In this document: positions 1 through 12,282 of the stretch, piece by piece
How the letters are laid out: every line of letters begins with the position of its first letter
How positions within the stretch are numbered: the stretch's first letter is position 1
Source of the DNA: Diprion similis
Lineage: Eukaryota > Arthropoda > Insecta > Hymenoptera > Diprionidae
Length of the DNA: 64,000 nt
Reading direction: 5' to 3'
NCBI RefSeq assembly: GCF_021155765.1
Contig: NC_060112.1
Location: 17,670,001-17,734,000, forward strand
Program-made: the position numbers and the translations under genes
The notes under the pieces: model-generated
What the model was told of the DNA's origin: nothing
The model's database searches: none
The model's input: the letters and a program-made list of their open reading frames with translations, nothing else

Positions 1-3000
1 TCTACTAAAGCATTATACTCTTAATTAGTCAAATAATAATTAATGTCGAACTGTTTTTCTTTGCCACAATCGGTTCGGATGAGGTATATTTTATAATATT
101 TCATGCACGCGCTAGGCTGCAGTTACGCAACCGAAGAAAATTTCTTACGCAATCTTATACATCATACTTTCTATTGATATAATATTTCGTTATGAGAACA
201 AATGAATTGCCAAGCAACATCGTACGTGCAGATTTCGAAAAATTTATTATTCCTCTCGTTTATAATATCATACATTTCCTTCTTCATTAGAATTACATTA
301 GATTCCATTCTCTATATTGAATTTGCAAAATCATACCATTAATTTATGCGAGTTTTGCAACAGGTTGAATAATCATTTCACTCGTTATATTATATGCATG
401 CATGTACATATTATTGCTGCAGCAAGCGCATCAGCACCGTACTGTTATTGAAAATTTGTTACAATTCCAAAACACGCGTTACGTAAGTAATTCGTTGTGC
501 AATCTGGACTATAATTGCGATAATGACAATTTATTTATAAATCATCGAAATAAGCCGAAGAGAAATTTTCTTGGAACCAATTACTGCACCGTGCTGATTC
601 TTACTCAAATATTGATCTTACTAATTACTTGCGTTGCGACCTTCGTTCTCACAAGTTACGAGGTTTTTTAATGATCAACATTCGTCAATTGTAAAATATC
701 GATATTCCTTTCCATTCAATTTCGGTCTAGAATGACCAAAAAAAATGGTTACAAAGTTTCTTCCTCTCACCGAGACCTCACGGTCAAATCATCATGATAA
801 CATTGAACATTCCCAAGTTCATCGTGTTCCAGTACCCCCTCTAATTTTGGCATTGAAAAAAAGCCTCGAAATCCGACACGTGTACATCAATCACAAGCGT
901 TCAACAACATCTTGTTTACAGGCTGCTCGTTAAACCGCAATGACGTCGATTCCACCCAAAGAAATTCTTTTGCAATAGCTGGCCTCTGTGACTTAGGCAT
1001 TACAGTCGAGTGGTTGGAATATGGACAATTTGTACAACGTTTAACTGAATATTGAACTCTTTTTACCCGGCTATATTGTATAACGTTACGTATTACGTAC
1101 CTACATAGGTATAGGTATACGCACGTCGCTCAGGATACGTTAATACAACATATTTTCATTATATCGCATACATCGCCACGCTCTTGTAGTCAATAGGCGA
1201 AAGTCTCGCGACCGGTTCACTAGCCTTCTGTAGAGGAGAGACTGTCAGACACCTCATAGCCTCGGGTTCTATGGTGCAAATCGTATCCCGCAATGCTCAT
1301 GGACGCCTTCAATTATACTCCCAGTGAAGAAAGGAGAGCCGATGATGGTGCCATCCATTTGAATAATTCATCACGATTGTAGGGCTCTTGCCTTTCGTTG
1401 CTGGACATTGTTCCGGTTTCAATATGACCGGTTGCTGGATTTGGTTGCGGTGTATTACACAGCTTTACTGGAATGAACGCGTCGCGAGCATTCAAACAGA
1501 CGACGAGATGAGCTAATGGTTGTCAGTCAATGCTGCGCACCTCCTCAGTTTACAATAAAATTGTCACAGACTTTACGGGCTAATTGGCTTCCAGTTCATT
1601 CCGTAGCTGATGGTTCTTGAAATTTTTGGATCCAAAACAGCTTTGATTGCAAGTAAAAGCGCTCATGATAACTCTATAAACATAAACAAGGCTCCGTCCA
1701 TTTAGATGTGCTACGATGTCGCAGGCAAAGCTACTTTTCTCGGTGTAGTCGTCATTGGAACTTGTGCGCATTTCGTTTTTCGACCTAACGTGACGTTTAT
1801 GAGTCAGAATTTTCCTGGGTCGTGGGCCTGTCGGAGTCGGTGAGAGTGGGACCTGATGGTTTCAATTTCCATTCAGTAATAAATACAGACTTCGAATTAC
1901 TGTAACATTTCCTCTCGCACCCCGATAATTTCCCTCTGTGATCTACAAAAAACGTACCTTAATTTCAGGTGGGGTTTAAAATATGTAAGAGTTAAAAAGT
2001 AGAAGGGCGAGAATGTTAAATTTTTTAAGAATCGGAAACTTAATTTACAGAATTTGTATGACACGTTTATTTTCACTTACACCGTTTTGCGATTCCACCT
2101 TTAAATTAGTTTCGTCTCAAGAGGTTGAAGAAATTGTTTTCTTCATTCATAGCATGCAACCGGCCATCTTCGGATCGGTCGATTCCGAGTGAAAGTTGAT
2201 CCGAGATTGACGTAGCTTGTTTATAATTAGGCAAGACAAATATCGCGGTGAGGTGCACTTGGGCAACATCCGGCTGTCCGTTTTTAATCCGTTGATTTCG
2301 TTCCTCGAAAGTAAAAAGATGAAGAAAAAGTAAACCACGGTACGTACGAACTTCCGAGTAAGTTTCTGCACGGCAATTGGAATCGCACCGAGTTGTATGA
2401 GTACAACTATCCAGAATGGTGCGAAATCAGGTTATCAATTATAATCCTCAGTATGAATACCCTAGTTTTATTATCGTGCGTTTTAAATGCGCTGAAGCGA
2501 GAATTCCGTGTCCTAAATTACCATCGCAATTAAAGGATCCGGTAAAAAGGGGCCACACGTACTGTATACATGACATGTGTGCGGATAGTAAACGGACCGG
2601 GTCGGTAAGGCGATGACTTTGGTATTCATAATATTGTAAAATTGTTCCGTGGTGTTGTTAGCATGGTGCAAATATGATTTCGAAAAGTATGTCCTCGCAT
2701 CTTGGAAACTAGGTAAATCTTTGAAATTTCCGAAGCGTGACTATATAGAAGTCGGCGCTTGTATGTACGCATGTATACACGTACCTACGCCTATACACAT
2801 AGGCGAGCGCGGAACAGCTTGAAACCCGTTGGTGGACTCGGAGGCACCATTTCCGTGGGTCAGAGAGCCGAAAGTCAGAGGAAAAGAGTGAGAGATAGAT
2901 ACAGTTACCTGCCTCGGGGAAACATACATATACCAGTATTGTGTGCGGATTGGTGGGTATCAGATTGAGCCGAGAAATTCAGTGCCAATTTAGCAAGTTG

Positions 3001-3222
3001 GTGGCTTTCACGCGTGGAAATTGTCAGAGCCGTTGCCGTATGTGCATCGGAATTTGCTGACAGCGATGCATTTGGAAACGTGTCACAATGTCGCGGTGAG
3101 CGATAGGCAGTAAGTAAGAGAGAATCACTTTCAAAGCCCGCGTTACGAGAGCAAGTTATGCGCTAGTAAGAGGCAAGGCTCGAAGCTTCTTGTATATACC
3201 TAGAAGACAGTGCACTGCCAAC
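1..3222. other. Spacer upstream of FAR-1, no gene recognised
   Basis: AT-rich sequence with only short open frames, none longer than 89 codons and none resembling a protein I know. From about 2740 to 3222 base composition becomes more GC-rich, and a TATATAG string lies at 2742-2748. This is where a FAR-1 promoter and leader would be expected, but the transcription start cannot be fixed from sequence alone. The end of an upstream neighbouring gene is not visible. Confidence 0.5.
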
Positions 3223-6200
3223 ATGAAACATCCAGCTTCGCTGAGGGAGCTCATATCCGATAGTACGATATTTTTGACCGGTGCCACTGGGTTCGTGGGC
3301 GGTGTTCTACTGGAGCGTATCCTGACCGCACCATCGCCGCCGAGGAGGGTCTACCTGCTGGTGAGGAGCCGGCGTGGAACCGACCCTCGGGATCGTATCA
3401 AGGAGATTTTTTCATCGCAGGTACGTTTTCGTCCACCCACCAACGCGCCAACGCAAGGACGCATTTCGTAGCCGCACTTGTCGTAGGTAGAGTGCAGAGG
3501 TTTCGCAAGTACCCGCAACATTTGCGGGAAGCGTAAAAGTCATGGCCACGGCCGTATGGCCCAACCAACCAAGTCGGTTTACATACTTGATGGAAAAATC
3601 GTTGATTCAGTCATTATTTTGTGAAAATTCAAAGTCAAATTGACCGAACGAGTTATTTGAACTACGCGGTTGATTTGATTGCTCAAAAAAAAAATATTTA
3701 GTTGGGTCAATTCAACGACCCGGTTGCTAGATATATTTTTGTTTCCGTCGCAAAGAATTCGGTATTCTGTGGAATAAAATTTTATCCTCTTGAATCAAAT
3801 ATACCTGTGATTTAGTAAACAAATTGATATCGTCAAACTAAGTGATTTTTATTCTTTCCGTTCAAGCTTATTTACATTGTTGAATACATATTATTGATTG
3901 AACTAAATATGCTCTTCGCCAAGAACTTTTCGTGATTAGAAGAAACAAATTAAGTTTTTTCAGCATAATCAAGTTTAGATCTTGTAGGTACCACTTGCTT
4001 CGTTGATCCAAGTCCGGAAATATAATTTGAATAACTCCAAATACTTTTGTTGATTCAACTTAATCTATCAGCTGAAACGAGAACAAAATTGTTTCCATGA
4101 AAATAGTCCACTAAATTTACCTACAATCACGAATATAGGCGAATAAATTCAGCTGCGATTTTTCCAACTAATATCCAGTTCTGTTAACTGAGATTCTTTG
4201 AGACCAACAGAATATGATCTTGACCTGACCAAACGTTTGTTGGACGAAAAAGTAGGATATTCCGATCAAAAAAATGATTTCCAGATTGACTATACTTACA
4301 AACACAGGTCATTCGACTTAATATTTCGTTGACTGTACATCCTCGCCCTTGTATTAAATAACAATTTATTCAACAGATCTGCTTTTCGCCCAGTTTACCG
4401 AATTTATAAATTGTTGTAATTACTTAGCATTTATTTCGCCACCCGTGATCGTCGCATTTGGTCGATCGAAACAATATTTCTTTTTTCCTTTTTGATTCAA
4501 CGACTTTTTTCTTTCCGCGTGGTAGCATCGTTGTCTGAAATATTATATTAACTGTTGCATATCGGGTGATCTTCGTGCCCATGATTAGCGAGGCCGGACA
4601 CTTTCAATGCCGGAATTATGGGCACACCCCACCCTCACTTCCCCTTTATGCCATGAACGTAACGTCCGAGGTCGCCTTCCGGCATAACACCAGATCCCTG
4701 AAACGAAAAACGATGTATTTTTTATGGCTGTAACAGTCTTTACGCGTCCTTAGCCTTTTCCAATCCCACTCAATGGCGCTTCTGCAGACTACCTTCTCAC
4801 ATACGTTGTACACAGAGTATCTATCAGACACAGACAGAAGGTGTTTTTGTGCAAGGGCAGTATAATGACCTTCGCCCAAGTGACCTACTCCAGCATAGGC
4901 CTGGCTAGTTCAGGGCTGAATTGGTCCACCGGTTTCATCGGTTTCGTCGTAGAAAACCGGATTGTAGTCGTCCGGTAGGAAGAAATAGTTTTTTTACTTC
5001 TTATTCTTCCTTATTTCAACAGTCGGCTACGATTTCGGCAATTCACCTTCCGATCAGAGGAATGATGGTAAAATTAGTGATTCAAAAATTAGCTAACCTC
5101 GCGCGACTTTCTCCACTCCTATACCGTTATTAGCTCGTCGTAGCTTCATGCACATTATGTACGAACGTACGTACGTACCGTATAATAAATATACTTTCAA
5201 ATAGAAGGTTTTTGATCCGGTTGGAAAAAATTTTATGTTTTTCTTCGGTATATATAGATGGTTTACTGCAGTGTACATCCTTCAACGAACATCGCGATCA
5301 GCACCTATTATCACTGTACAATTGACGTAAATATGATTGAACAATCGGAGCATCCGGTGAAATTTTCTCCACCATTCAATTTACGTGTTTAAATTTTTCA
5401 TTAGAAAGCACCCAGTTGCTGTTCATTCGCGTGTCGCATGCATGATACTGTAGACTGTGTATAAGTCATGTTGTGCGGGGATAATCTCAATTTAATGGAA
5501 CTACAGTTCCGGTCTGAACTCATTTTGCAACTCCTTTTTTTTACGAACTACTCGATCTTGGTCCTTGTAGTTTTTTGCAACACTGTGACGGCCGCAGATC
5601 ATTGTACCGAAATTGTGTCGCTAGTCCAACGTCTCTCTTTCTTCCGAGAATGTTCGAGGACCTTATTTAAATCAGATTGAATGACTCTCTGAACCACGGT
5701 AGTTGCTATTTTATTGAACTTGTACTTTACTTGTAATTCTGTCACTTCAGTAATGTCTCAATCATAAAGACTCACGCCGGCACGCGTGGAATAAAATATA
5801 AAAAGTTTATTTAACGCATCTTATTGCTGCTTAGACGAAACTCATAAATCAGTATTGACGAGCGGTTAAATCCTCAATACTAATGCCTTCTTAAAATTTT
5901 GTAATTTCTTTTACGGATTTGCCATGGGAGTATTATAGGTGCAAGAAAAAGTTGACATGACAAATGTGTTCAATCTCGTAAAGGAATGTCAATACTCAGT
6001 CTTAATGGATTACGTGACCTTAGCAAAGAGCCTCGAAAAAGTATGTAAGCTGTTGCAGATTTACATAATAATTATATGAACGCGTAGAATCAGTTCTGTC
6101 GAAAGGTAATCGTAGAAAAAAAATTGCCTCCAGATAATCAATATGCACTGACGTCTCTTTCTATTACGAAAAAAGGTGCTGACTAAATAATGACGTAGCA

Positions 6201-9200
6201 CTTCTTCACGATTGCGAATAATGAATTTGCCTGATAGATATTGCATGAGATTTTTTTCACGGTGTATCTAAGCCTTATATTGAGGTAATTGCCCAATCCA
6301 GGGAATTAGTTCTACAGTATCCAGAAAAAGATCATTTCAAAAAAAAATTTTTTTTTGTTTATTGATTCTTCATGACATAGTGAAAACCCCTGGTAGTGGC
6401 GGTCTGTCGCAGACGCAGTTTGTGAATCGTTATTTGCATGACTAAACACTGATTGCTATTACGCACATGTCAATATAGTCCAAGTGCAACGTTTGTTGAA
6501 TAAATTAAACTTTATACGGAAAGTGAAATCGATCGGTGTTACAAAACTGTTAAACGCGTGCGAGAATGTGTCTAATCATCCTTTATACTCGGAAAAAAAT
6601 TGCGTGTTTGTTGCTTGTTTTCAACTCTGCATATCGACAAGCCTTTATTTAAATTGTCGAGGTTATCGAGCCTTGACACAGAATGGACATAGTGTTACCT
6701 GAAAGTTGGGTAAAACCGATTCGGGGATGTTCACTGAACTCACCGAATGAATTAACACGACGCAATATCGGTTCCTATAACAACGCACCCATCCGAGGCC
6801 ATTGCCTTGGCAAACATCTTCATCATGCAGGATATATCAGATTCAAGGGCGAAATAAATTCAATGCGTTTCCTCAATCGCGTCTACCGAGTTCGAACTTG
6901 TGCCTAATTGATAATATCAATGATATTTATAGACGCCTTTAGGAAAAAAATAGTAATTAGCTTTCTATCAGAGACAATCAAGGCTAATCAAATAAAGACA
7001 TAATTTGACGTATTTAAAATTAGAAAAAAAAATATTCTGACCATTTTTCCTTGAATACAGTTGTTCTCAGATGTTCAGCCCAACAGATTGGATCTGGTGC
7101 AAGTGGTGGAAGGTGACGTGGGTGAAGATGGTCTTGGACTTTCCGAAAGTGATCGGAAACTGTTGGTGTCCGAGTGCAACTTGGTTTTCCACGCGGCGGC
7201 TTTCATCTCATTTGCAGCTCGCCTGGACATGGCAATCAGAATTAATCTAGAGGGTACCAGACAGGCCCTGAATTTGGCCAAAAAAATGGACAATTGCAAA
7301 GCCATGGTGTACGTTTCGACCGCCTATGCCAACTGCACCGTCAGGCACGCCGTTGTGGAAGAAAAGTTATATCCGACTCCGTGCGACCCGATAAAGTTTC
7401 TGGAAATGGTAGGTAAAACATAAAAAGCAATGTTAGGGAGAACTGGCTTTGGCTAAATTGATTGCAATGTTTATCTGCGCGTACTTCTAATTGTAAGTAA
7501 TTACCAGGATACTCATGCTAAGTGGGTTGTAGCGAGCCGATTTCGGTGGAGTGGAATTTACGTAAAGGTTGCAAAGATACATCGAGCCATTAGTATTTGG
7601 ATCACGTGAACACCAACGTGACATAATATGGACTTGCTAATGGATATTGATGGTGTCATGAAATGCTAATGCGTATCTTTTGAAACGGTGCGACAAGTGT
7701 AAGATGAGGTATTTACTCATTGAAAGGACTTGAGATGAAGCGCAAGTTTTGTTTTATTACTGTATTTGCTCCGGGGTTAGCAACGTCAGGATAGAGTCAT
7801 AAAGGTCTCATCCTCATTGGACAGGGTGCGACCCCAGTATGTATCCACGTCAGGAGACACTCGAAATGCAATGAAGTCCAGTATCAATATCAAATAAAGG
7901 CAACGCCACTGTCGTCATCAGTGAAAATAGCAATACAAACCATTCGCAGTGATATTTTTCCACGATCCTTGAGGAGCTCAAGAGTCCACCAATGACTAAT
8001 GTTGTGCAAATTTTACCCTCCATACAGGTGAAACATCTTTCCGCTGAAGAGCTGGAGCAAAAAACCCCTGAATTGATTGGGGATCATCCCAATACTTACA
8101 CTTTCACGAAACAAATGGCTGAAGCCCTACTGGCAAAAGAACGTGGTCATTTGGCGCTGAGCATAGTCAGGCCCAGCATCGTCCTGAACACTTGGAAGAT
8201 ACCGAAGAGGGGCTGGGTGGATAACGTGAACAACGGGGCCTGCGGATTTATAGCGGGAGTGAACAAGGGCATATTTCGCACGTAAGGAAAATGAACACGA
8301 TGTTATAGATATGGTGCGGACTTTGAGTCGGTTGGACATCTTTCTTCTTCTTCTTATTCTTATTCTTATTCTTTCACTTCTCTAGTATTAAAAGTTTTAC
8401 TATAACTATATATAATTATCGATGAAAATCATTATATATGCCAGAGTTCCCTCACGGCCGGATGGTATCACCGATGTCATTCCCGCCGATATGGTCGTCT
8501 CGGTGATTCTGGCTTCGGCACTTCAAGCGGTTCGTGATCCAGAGACTCTACATATTTATCACTGCACTTCCGGGACTGAGAATCCCGTAACTTGGGGAAG
8601 GTATTGCAATGCGGTTGTCAAGGCGGCCCAGGATCACCCTTGCAAAAGGGTGCTCTGGTACCCCGAGGCCAAAACAAGACTGAGCGGATTTAGGAACTTC
8701 ATCGTTATCTGGGTCTTCCAAATCATTCCTGCCTTCTTCGTGGACATTATTCTACTCCGCGGAGCACAACCCTCGTAAGTTATACATGTTAACGTGCAAC
8801 CGAATGCGATCCGAGCTTTGTTTAAAAGGCAATTTTTGTTTTACCTGAAACGCCCTGAGTTAAAATGGTTAACGTGACTTGTGTTTATTATTTGCAGGCT
8901 ATACGAATTGCAGCGAAAGTATGCCAGGGGTTGTAAATACACGGCGTACTTTACGAAAAGGGAATGGCCATTCGATACCGCAAAGGTATCGGCGCTCGCC
9001 TCCATCTTGCCCGAAGAGGAACGAAAGGCATATCCTTTCGACCCTAAACTAGTCAATTGGGATGATTATCTTGAGGGATGTGTCATTGGGATGAGACAGT
9101 ATTTCCATCGGGAATCGCAAAACACGACGGAAAGGGCGCGTCGTGAGATGCAAAGGTAAAAATTGCCGACAGCGTAAACCAGGTTTCTTTCCGTTACGTC

Positions 9201-9678
9201 ACACGAAGGTTTGAGGTAGGCGGTAAACAACCAATTAGAAATCAGTAGCTGCGGGCTACACTGTCATTTTCAAAGTGTAACCGCGTAGGGTGTGTAAAAT
9301 TCATATTTGTTTACCGTGTCTTCAAAATTTCATCATCTGACCTACAGAACTAGTTTTATCGAAGGTCCCTTCGAAGGGTCTCCGAGTGATCTTGGAAAAT
9401 GATGAAATTGATCGTAACAATATTACGCCAGAGATAATCGCGAGAGGTGTGATTTATGTATGAGCCCAGTTCCTTTCTATTATAATTATCTGCTTTAAGA
9501 TTGTTGTAAAAGAGTTTAATATGACATTTTCCTCTGTTTCAGATTGAGAATAATCGCAGCCGTCACTCCGTTTCTAAGTTTTTTCCTTCTTTGGGGAATT
9601 ACTTCACTTTTTGTATGTTCTTCTTGGGTCGCTGCGTTCGTTGCTGGCTGTATCTTGCTTTTTTTGATTTGGGTTTAA
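3223..9678 (+). CDS. FAR-1, alcohol-forming fatty acyl-CoA reductase (6 coding exons, 507 aa)
   Basis: Exons 3223-3420, 7061-7408, 8028-8281, 8445-8774, 8898-9155 and 9543-9678 join in frame through GT-AG introns. The family reduces long-chain acyl-CoA to primary alcohol using two NADPH, usually at the ER or peroxisome membrane. The N-terminal Rossmann domain shows TGATGFVG at residues 19-26, and the catalytic Tyr206-x3-Lys210 lies in NTYTFTK. The C-terminal FAR domain contains LWYPEAK and a hydrophobic stretch (FIVIWVFQIIPAFFVDIILL). The last exon encodes a hydrophobic tail, probably a membrane anchor. The 507-aa length is normal for the family. The start is the first ATG of this frame, shortly before the Rossmann fold. 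FAR-1 lacks the intron that in FAR-2 and FAR-3 precedes the VHVS(S/T)AY motif, and the one after RPS. Substrate chain length cannot be read from sequence. Confidence 0.9.
3421..7060 (+). other. FAR-1 intron 1 (3.6 kb)
   Basis: Donor GTACGT at 3421 and acceptor ACAG ending at 7060, both phase 0. The intron contains a GTACG-rich run near 5158-5180 and AT-rich sequence. I see no nested gene, RNA gene or clear transposon in it. Large first introns in this family often hold regulatory sequence, but nothing here shows that directly. Confidence 0.7.
8341..8375. repeat. TTC/TTATTC microsatellite in FAR-1 intron 3
   Basis: Runs of TTC followed by three TTATTC-like units lie between the exons at 8028-8281 and 8445-8774. 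This pyrimidine-rich run is about 70 bases upstream of the next acceptor, so it could act as an extended polypyrimidine tract, but it is most simply a microsatellite. Confidence 0.7.
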
Positions 9679-9879
9679 TAATCTTAATGGAGTTGTTTGA
9701 AAATAAAATGAGTAGGCATTTCTCATTCAAAATTTATATCGCAATGATATTTCACACGGAATCAGTCATACATGGTTCTTTATTATGCAGATCACTCTTG
9801 TACAGCATGTATTTTTACTCTGTGAATGTAATTGCATGATTATTATACCTAAGACAGATGACCGTGCGTTCGATATCGA

Positions 9880-9885
9880 AATAAA
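9880..9885 (+). promoter_or_regulatory. Candidate poly(A) signal of FAR-1
   Basis: AATAAA about 200 bases after the FAR-1 stop. Another AATAAA at 9702-9707 is only 24 bases after the stop and would give a very short 3' UTR. Which is used is unknown. Confidence 0.35.
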
Positions 9886-11739
9886 GAGGGAGAATTATTT
9901 TTAAGATAGTGAAGTATTACAATTCACCTCTGTCTTACTTGAAAGAAAAGGCGAATTACATTATGTGAACGAAAATTATTATATCTAGTGTGCAGAAATA
10001 TTGTACATACCCCGTTTTCTGCAAATTTAAAAATACAAATAGAAATTATGTAAACATTATTAATTCCTATTTTTATTTTAAAACACCAGCTTATAACTGT
10101 TTGAAATGTTGATTAAATGATTTTATTCTACTTTCAATAACTTTTACCAAAACTTTTAGAAAGTGTCCCAAATACTCGTTGTGTAAAAATATAGGTGTTG
10201 CGTGCACATTGCTGGAAATACGCACGAAACAATAACGTGCACAGTGGTTTCGAAGTCACTCAAAGACGACTCACGGGGTGAATGTTTAGTTTATCGAGCA
10301 CGATTGGTCTGTAAGAAGGTACGCATTAATCATTTAGCAGAATTGTTATTTGGTTGTCTGAAGAACGAATAATTATCCGAATTGTAGACAAATCATTTCC
10401 TGCAGCAGCTGCAGTAAAATTTGGCCCTTAAAAACCGTTCAATTCCGGGAATACGATGACGGTTCACATTAAGAGCGTATGGACGATAGTTCTTCGGAGA
10501 ATTTTCTAAGATCATTAGAAAGAGAATTGTCGAGGACTTTGTTGAGTCGGGAAAAGTAATTAATAACATTATTGTTATTTGAAAACATTATTAGCTCCAA
10601 ATCTTCGGAGTATTTCTTCAGGAGTCAACGCCGGACATTCTTTATTTCAAAACGTCGTTATTACTAAATAGTGGATCATTTTTTTCTCTGCTAATTAAGA
10701 GTGGGATCTGATCCAACTTAAGGTGGTTCTTTAGTGACTTCGGAGTCAATAGAACATCCTCTTGGAGAAGTAGATAATTTACCCTAAAGTTTTCGTAAGA
10801 ACGCACGAAAATAAAATTCATGAGTTTTAAAAATATTTTGGATGATGGTTTATTATAATTTTATTAGTAAAGTTCTGTACATATTTTTTCATTTACTATC
10901 GTTGTAATCAGTTACAATTAATAGTGAGTGTACAGGTAAATTAATTTCGTACGTCTCAATGTTTAATAGATTTCTTTCAATTAAAAATGAATCTTTTATT
11001 CGTCATTTTGTTATTATTCGTAATAAATCGATTCAGGATTTGTGAAAATGCGATTCACGATATTCAAATTCCGCGCTCTATCACGGGATCCTAGACGCGA
11101 CATTTGTGACCTAACATCGTCGTGTTTATCTCTAAAAATCTTTTCGAAACGGTTAGAAACGTCTACTTTTTAACATATCTTTTTAAGAGATCATTAGTCC
11201 AACAACTATTATCTCTTTTTTTGTCAAGGTCTATGGATTTTGTGAAATAACTGCGATGGCATTTCCGTTGAAAAAACTTGAAACGGCCATGAGCGCTATG
11301 TCAAACATTCAATTTTAAAAACCCTCGATTCCGCGTTTTTGATCGGTAGTCTGCTCTGATATTCAGCAAGAGGATTCACTTTATTCCTATTAATAATCAG
11401 TCCAAGTGTCATATACAGCCATGGACTTTGGATTGACTAAAGAAACACCTAAAACTTGTGGATTCCTTCATTTGTATTATGAATCTTTAGCGCCCCAAAA
11501 ATCGAAATAAAATACGCATCATGGCCCGTCCGGATGTCAAAGACTTAACGAACAAGTCTTCAAACAAATAGCTCTGGTTTTAAACAGGTTTTCAAAATGC
11601 AGGCATTTCTACGACCATCCTCATTCCATTAACGCTGTCCGCGGGTTTCGACAACTCCGAGCAATTCCCATAGAGATATTATAACATAGTATAGCATATA
11701 CTATACTAATATAGTATATAGTAAGCATCCCGTAAGCGA

Positions 11740-11953
11740 CTTTCAATAAGCCCTCTGAAGGACAGAAGATAATAACTCTCTAGTCCTCTCTGTCGCTCTT
11801 TCCATGGAGTGGGGGCCACGAAAGTCGTATTACGCCGCTATATGCATACAAGAATAGCTGGCAGGCGCACTTCGTGGCTCCCGCTCCATGGAAAGAGCGA
11901 CAGAGAAGACAGGAGAAATATTATCTTCTGTCCTTCAGAAGACTAATTCAAAG
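11740..11953. repeat. Foldback: two 84-85-base inverted arms
   Basis: The arm at 11740-11824 pairs imperfectly with 11870-11953 around a 45-base loop. The paired blocks include TCTGAAGGACAGAAGATAAT, TCTGTCGCTCTTTCCATGGA and GCCACGAA. It lies about 330 bases upstream of the FAR-2 start codon and could be a small foldback transposon or a transcribed hairpin. The arms are much longer than those of an ordinary animal microRNA precursor. Confidence 0.75.
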
Positions 11954-12203
11954 GATTAGCTTCTCTGCCACGGGCCATAGAAACAAACTTTACGAACGAA
12001 CCGCGACTCTTCTCTAGCGGCAAGCGGTAGTAATTTCAGTGCGTTGGATTACTTACGGATGTAGGGTCACGAAACGAAGTGTCGTCGTCTCATCTCTGTT
12101 GTTTATGTTATTGGTGCAAAGGGAGAGGACACACGTCGTGCGTAGCTTTGTAGCGATTCAGGAGTAACAAGTGCGCAGCCGAGGAGTAAAGGAATCTCCG
12201 GCT

Positions 12204-12210
12204 TATAAAA
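12204..12210 (+). promoter_or_regulatory. Candidate TATA box of FAR-2
   Basis: TATAAAA 73 bases before the FAR-2 ATG. If it is a core promoter, initiation would fall near 12235 and the leader would be about 50 bases. No transcript evidence is available, and a spliced upstream leader remains possible. Confidence 0.3.
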
Positions 12211-12282
12211 TCGTTCGAAGCGAAACGAGAGGGTTAAGGAACCAGGAAAGAATATTGGAAAAATCGAAATAAAAGGAAAGAG

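Larger units (their letters stand above)
9679..12282. other. FAR-1/FAR-2 spacer
   Basis: 2.6 kb without a convincing coding region. It holds the 3' UTR of FAR-1, AT-rich sequence, a small AT palindrome near 11690-11722, the large inverted repeat at 11740-11953, and a candidate core promoter for FAR-2 at about 12204. Confidence 0.6.

Noticed and set aside
402..671. 89-codon frame with a hydrophobic C-terminus
   Set aside because: The nominal start is a non-ATG codon, there is no supporting motif, and a hydrophobic stretch is common in random AT-rich frames.
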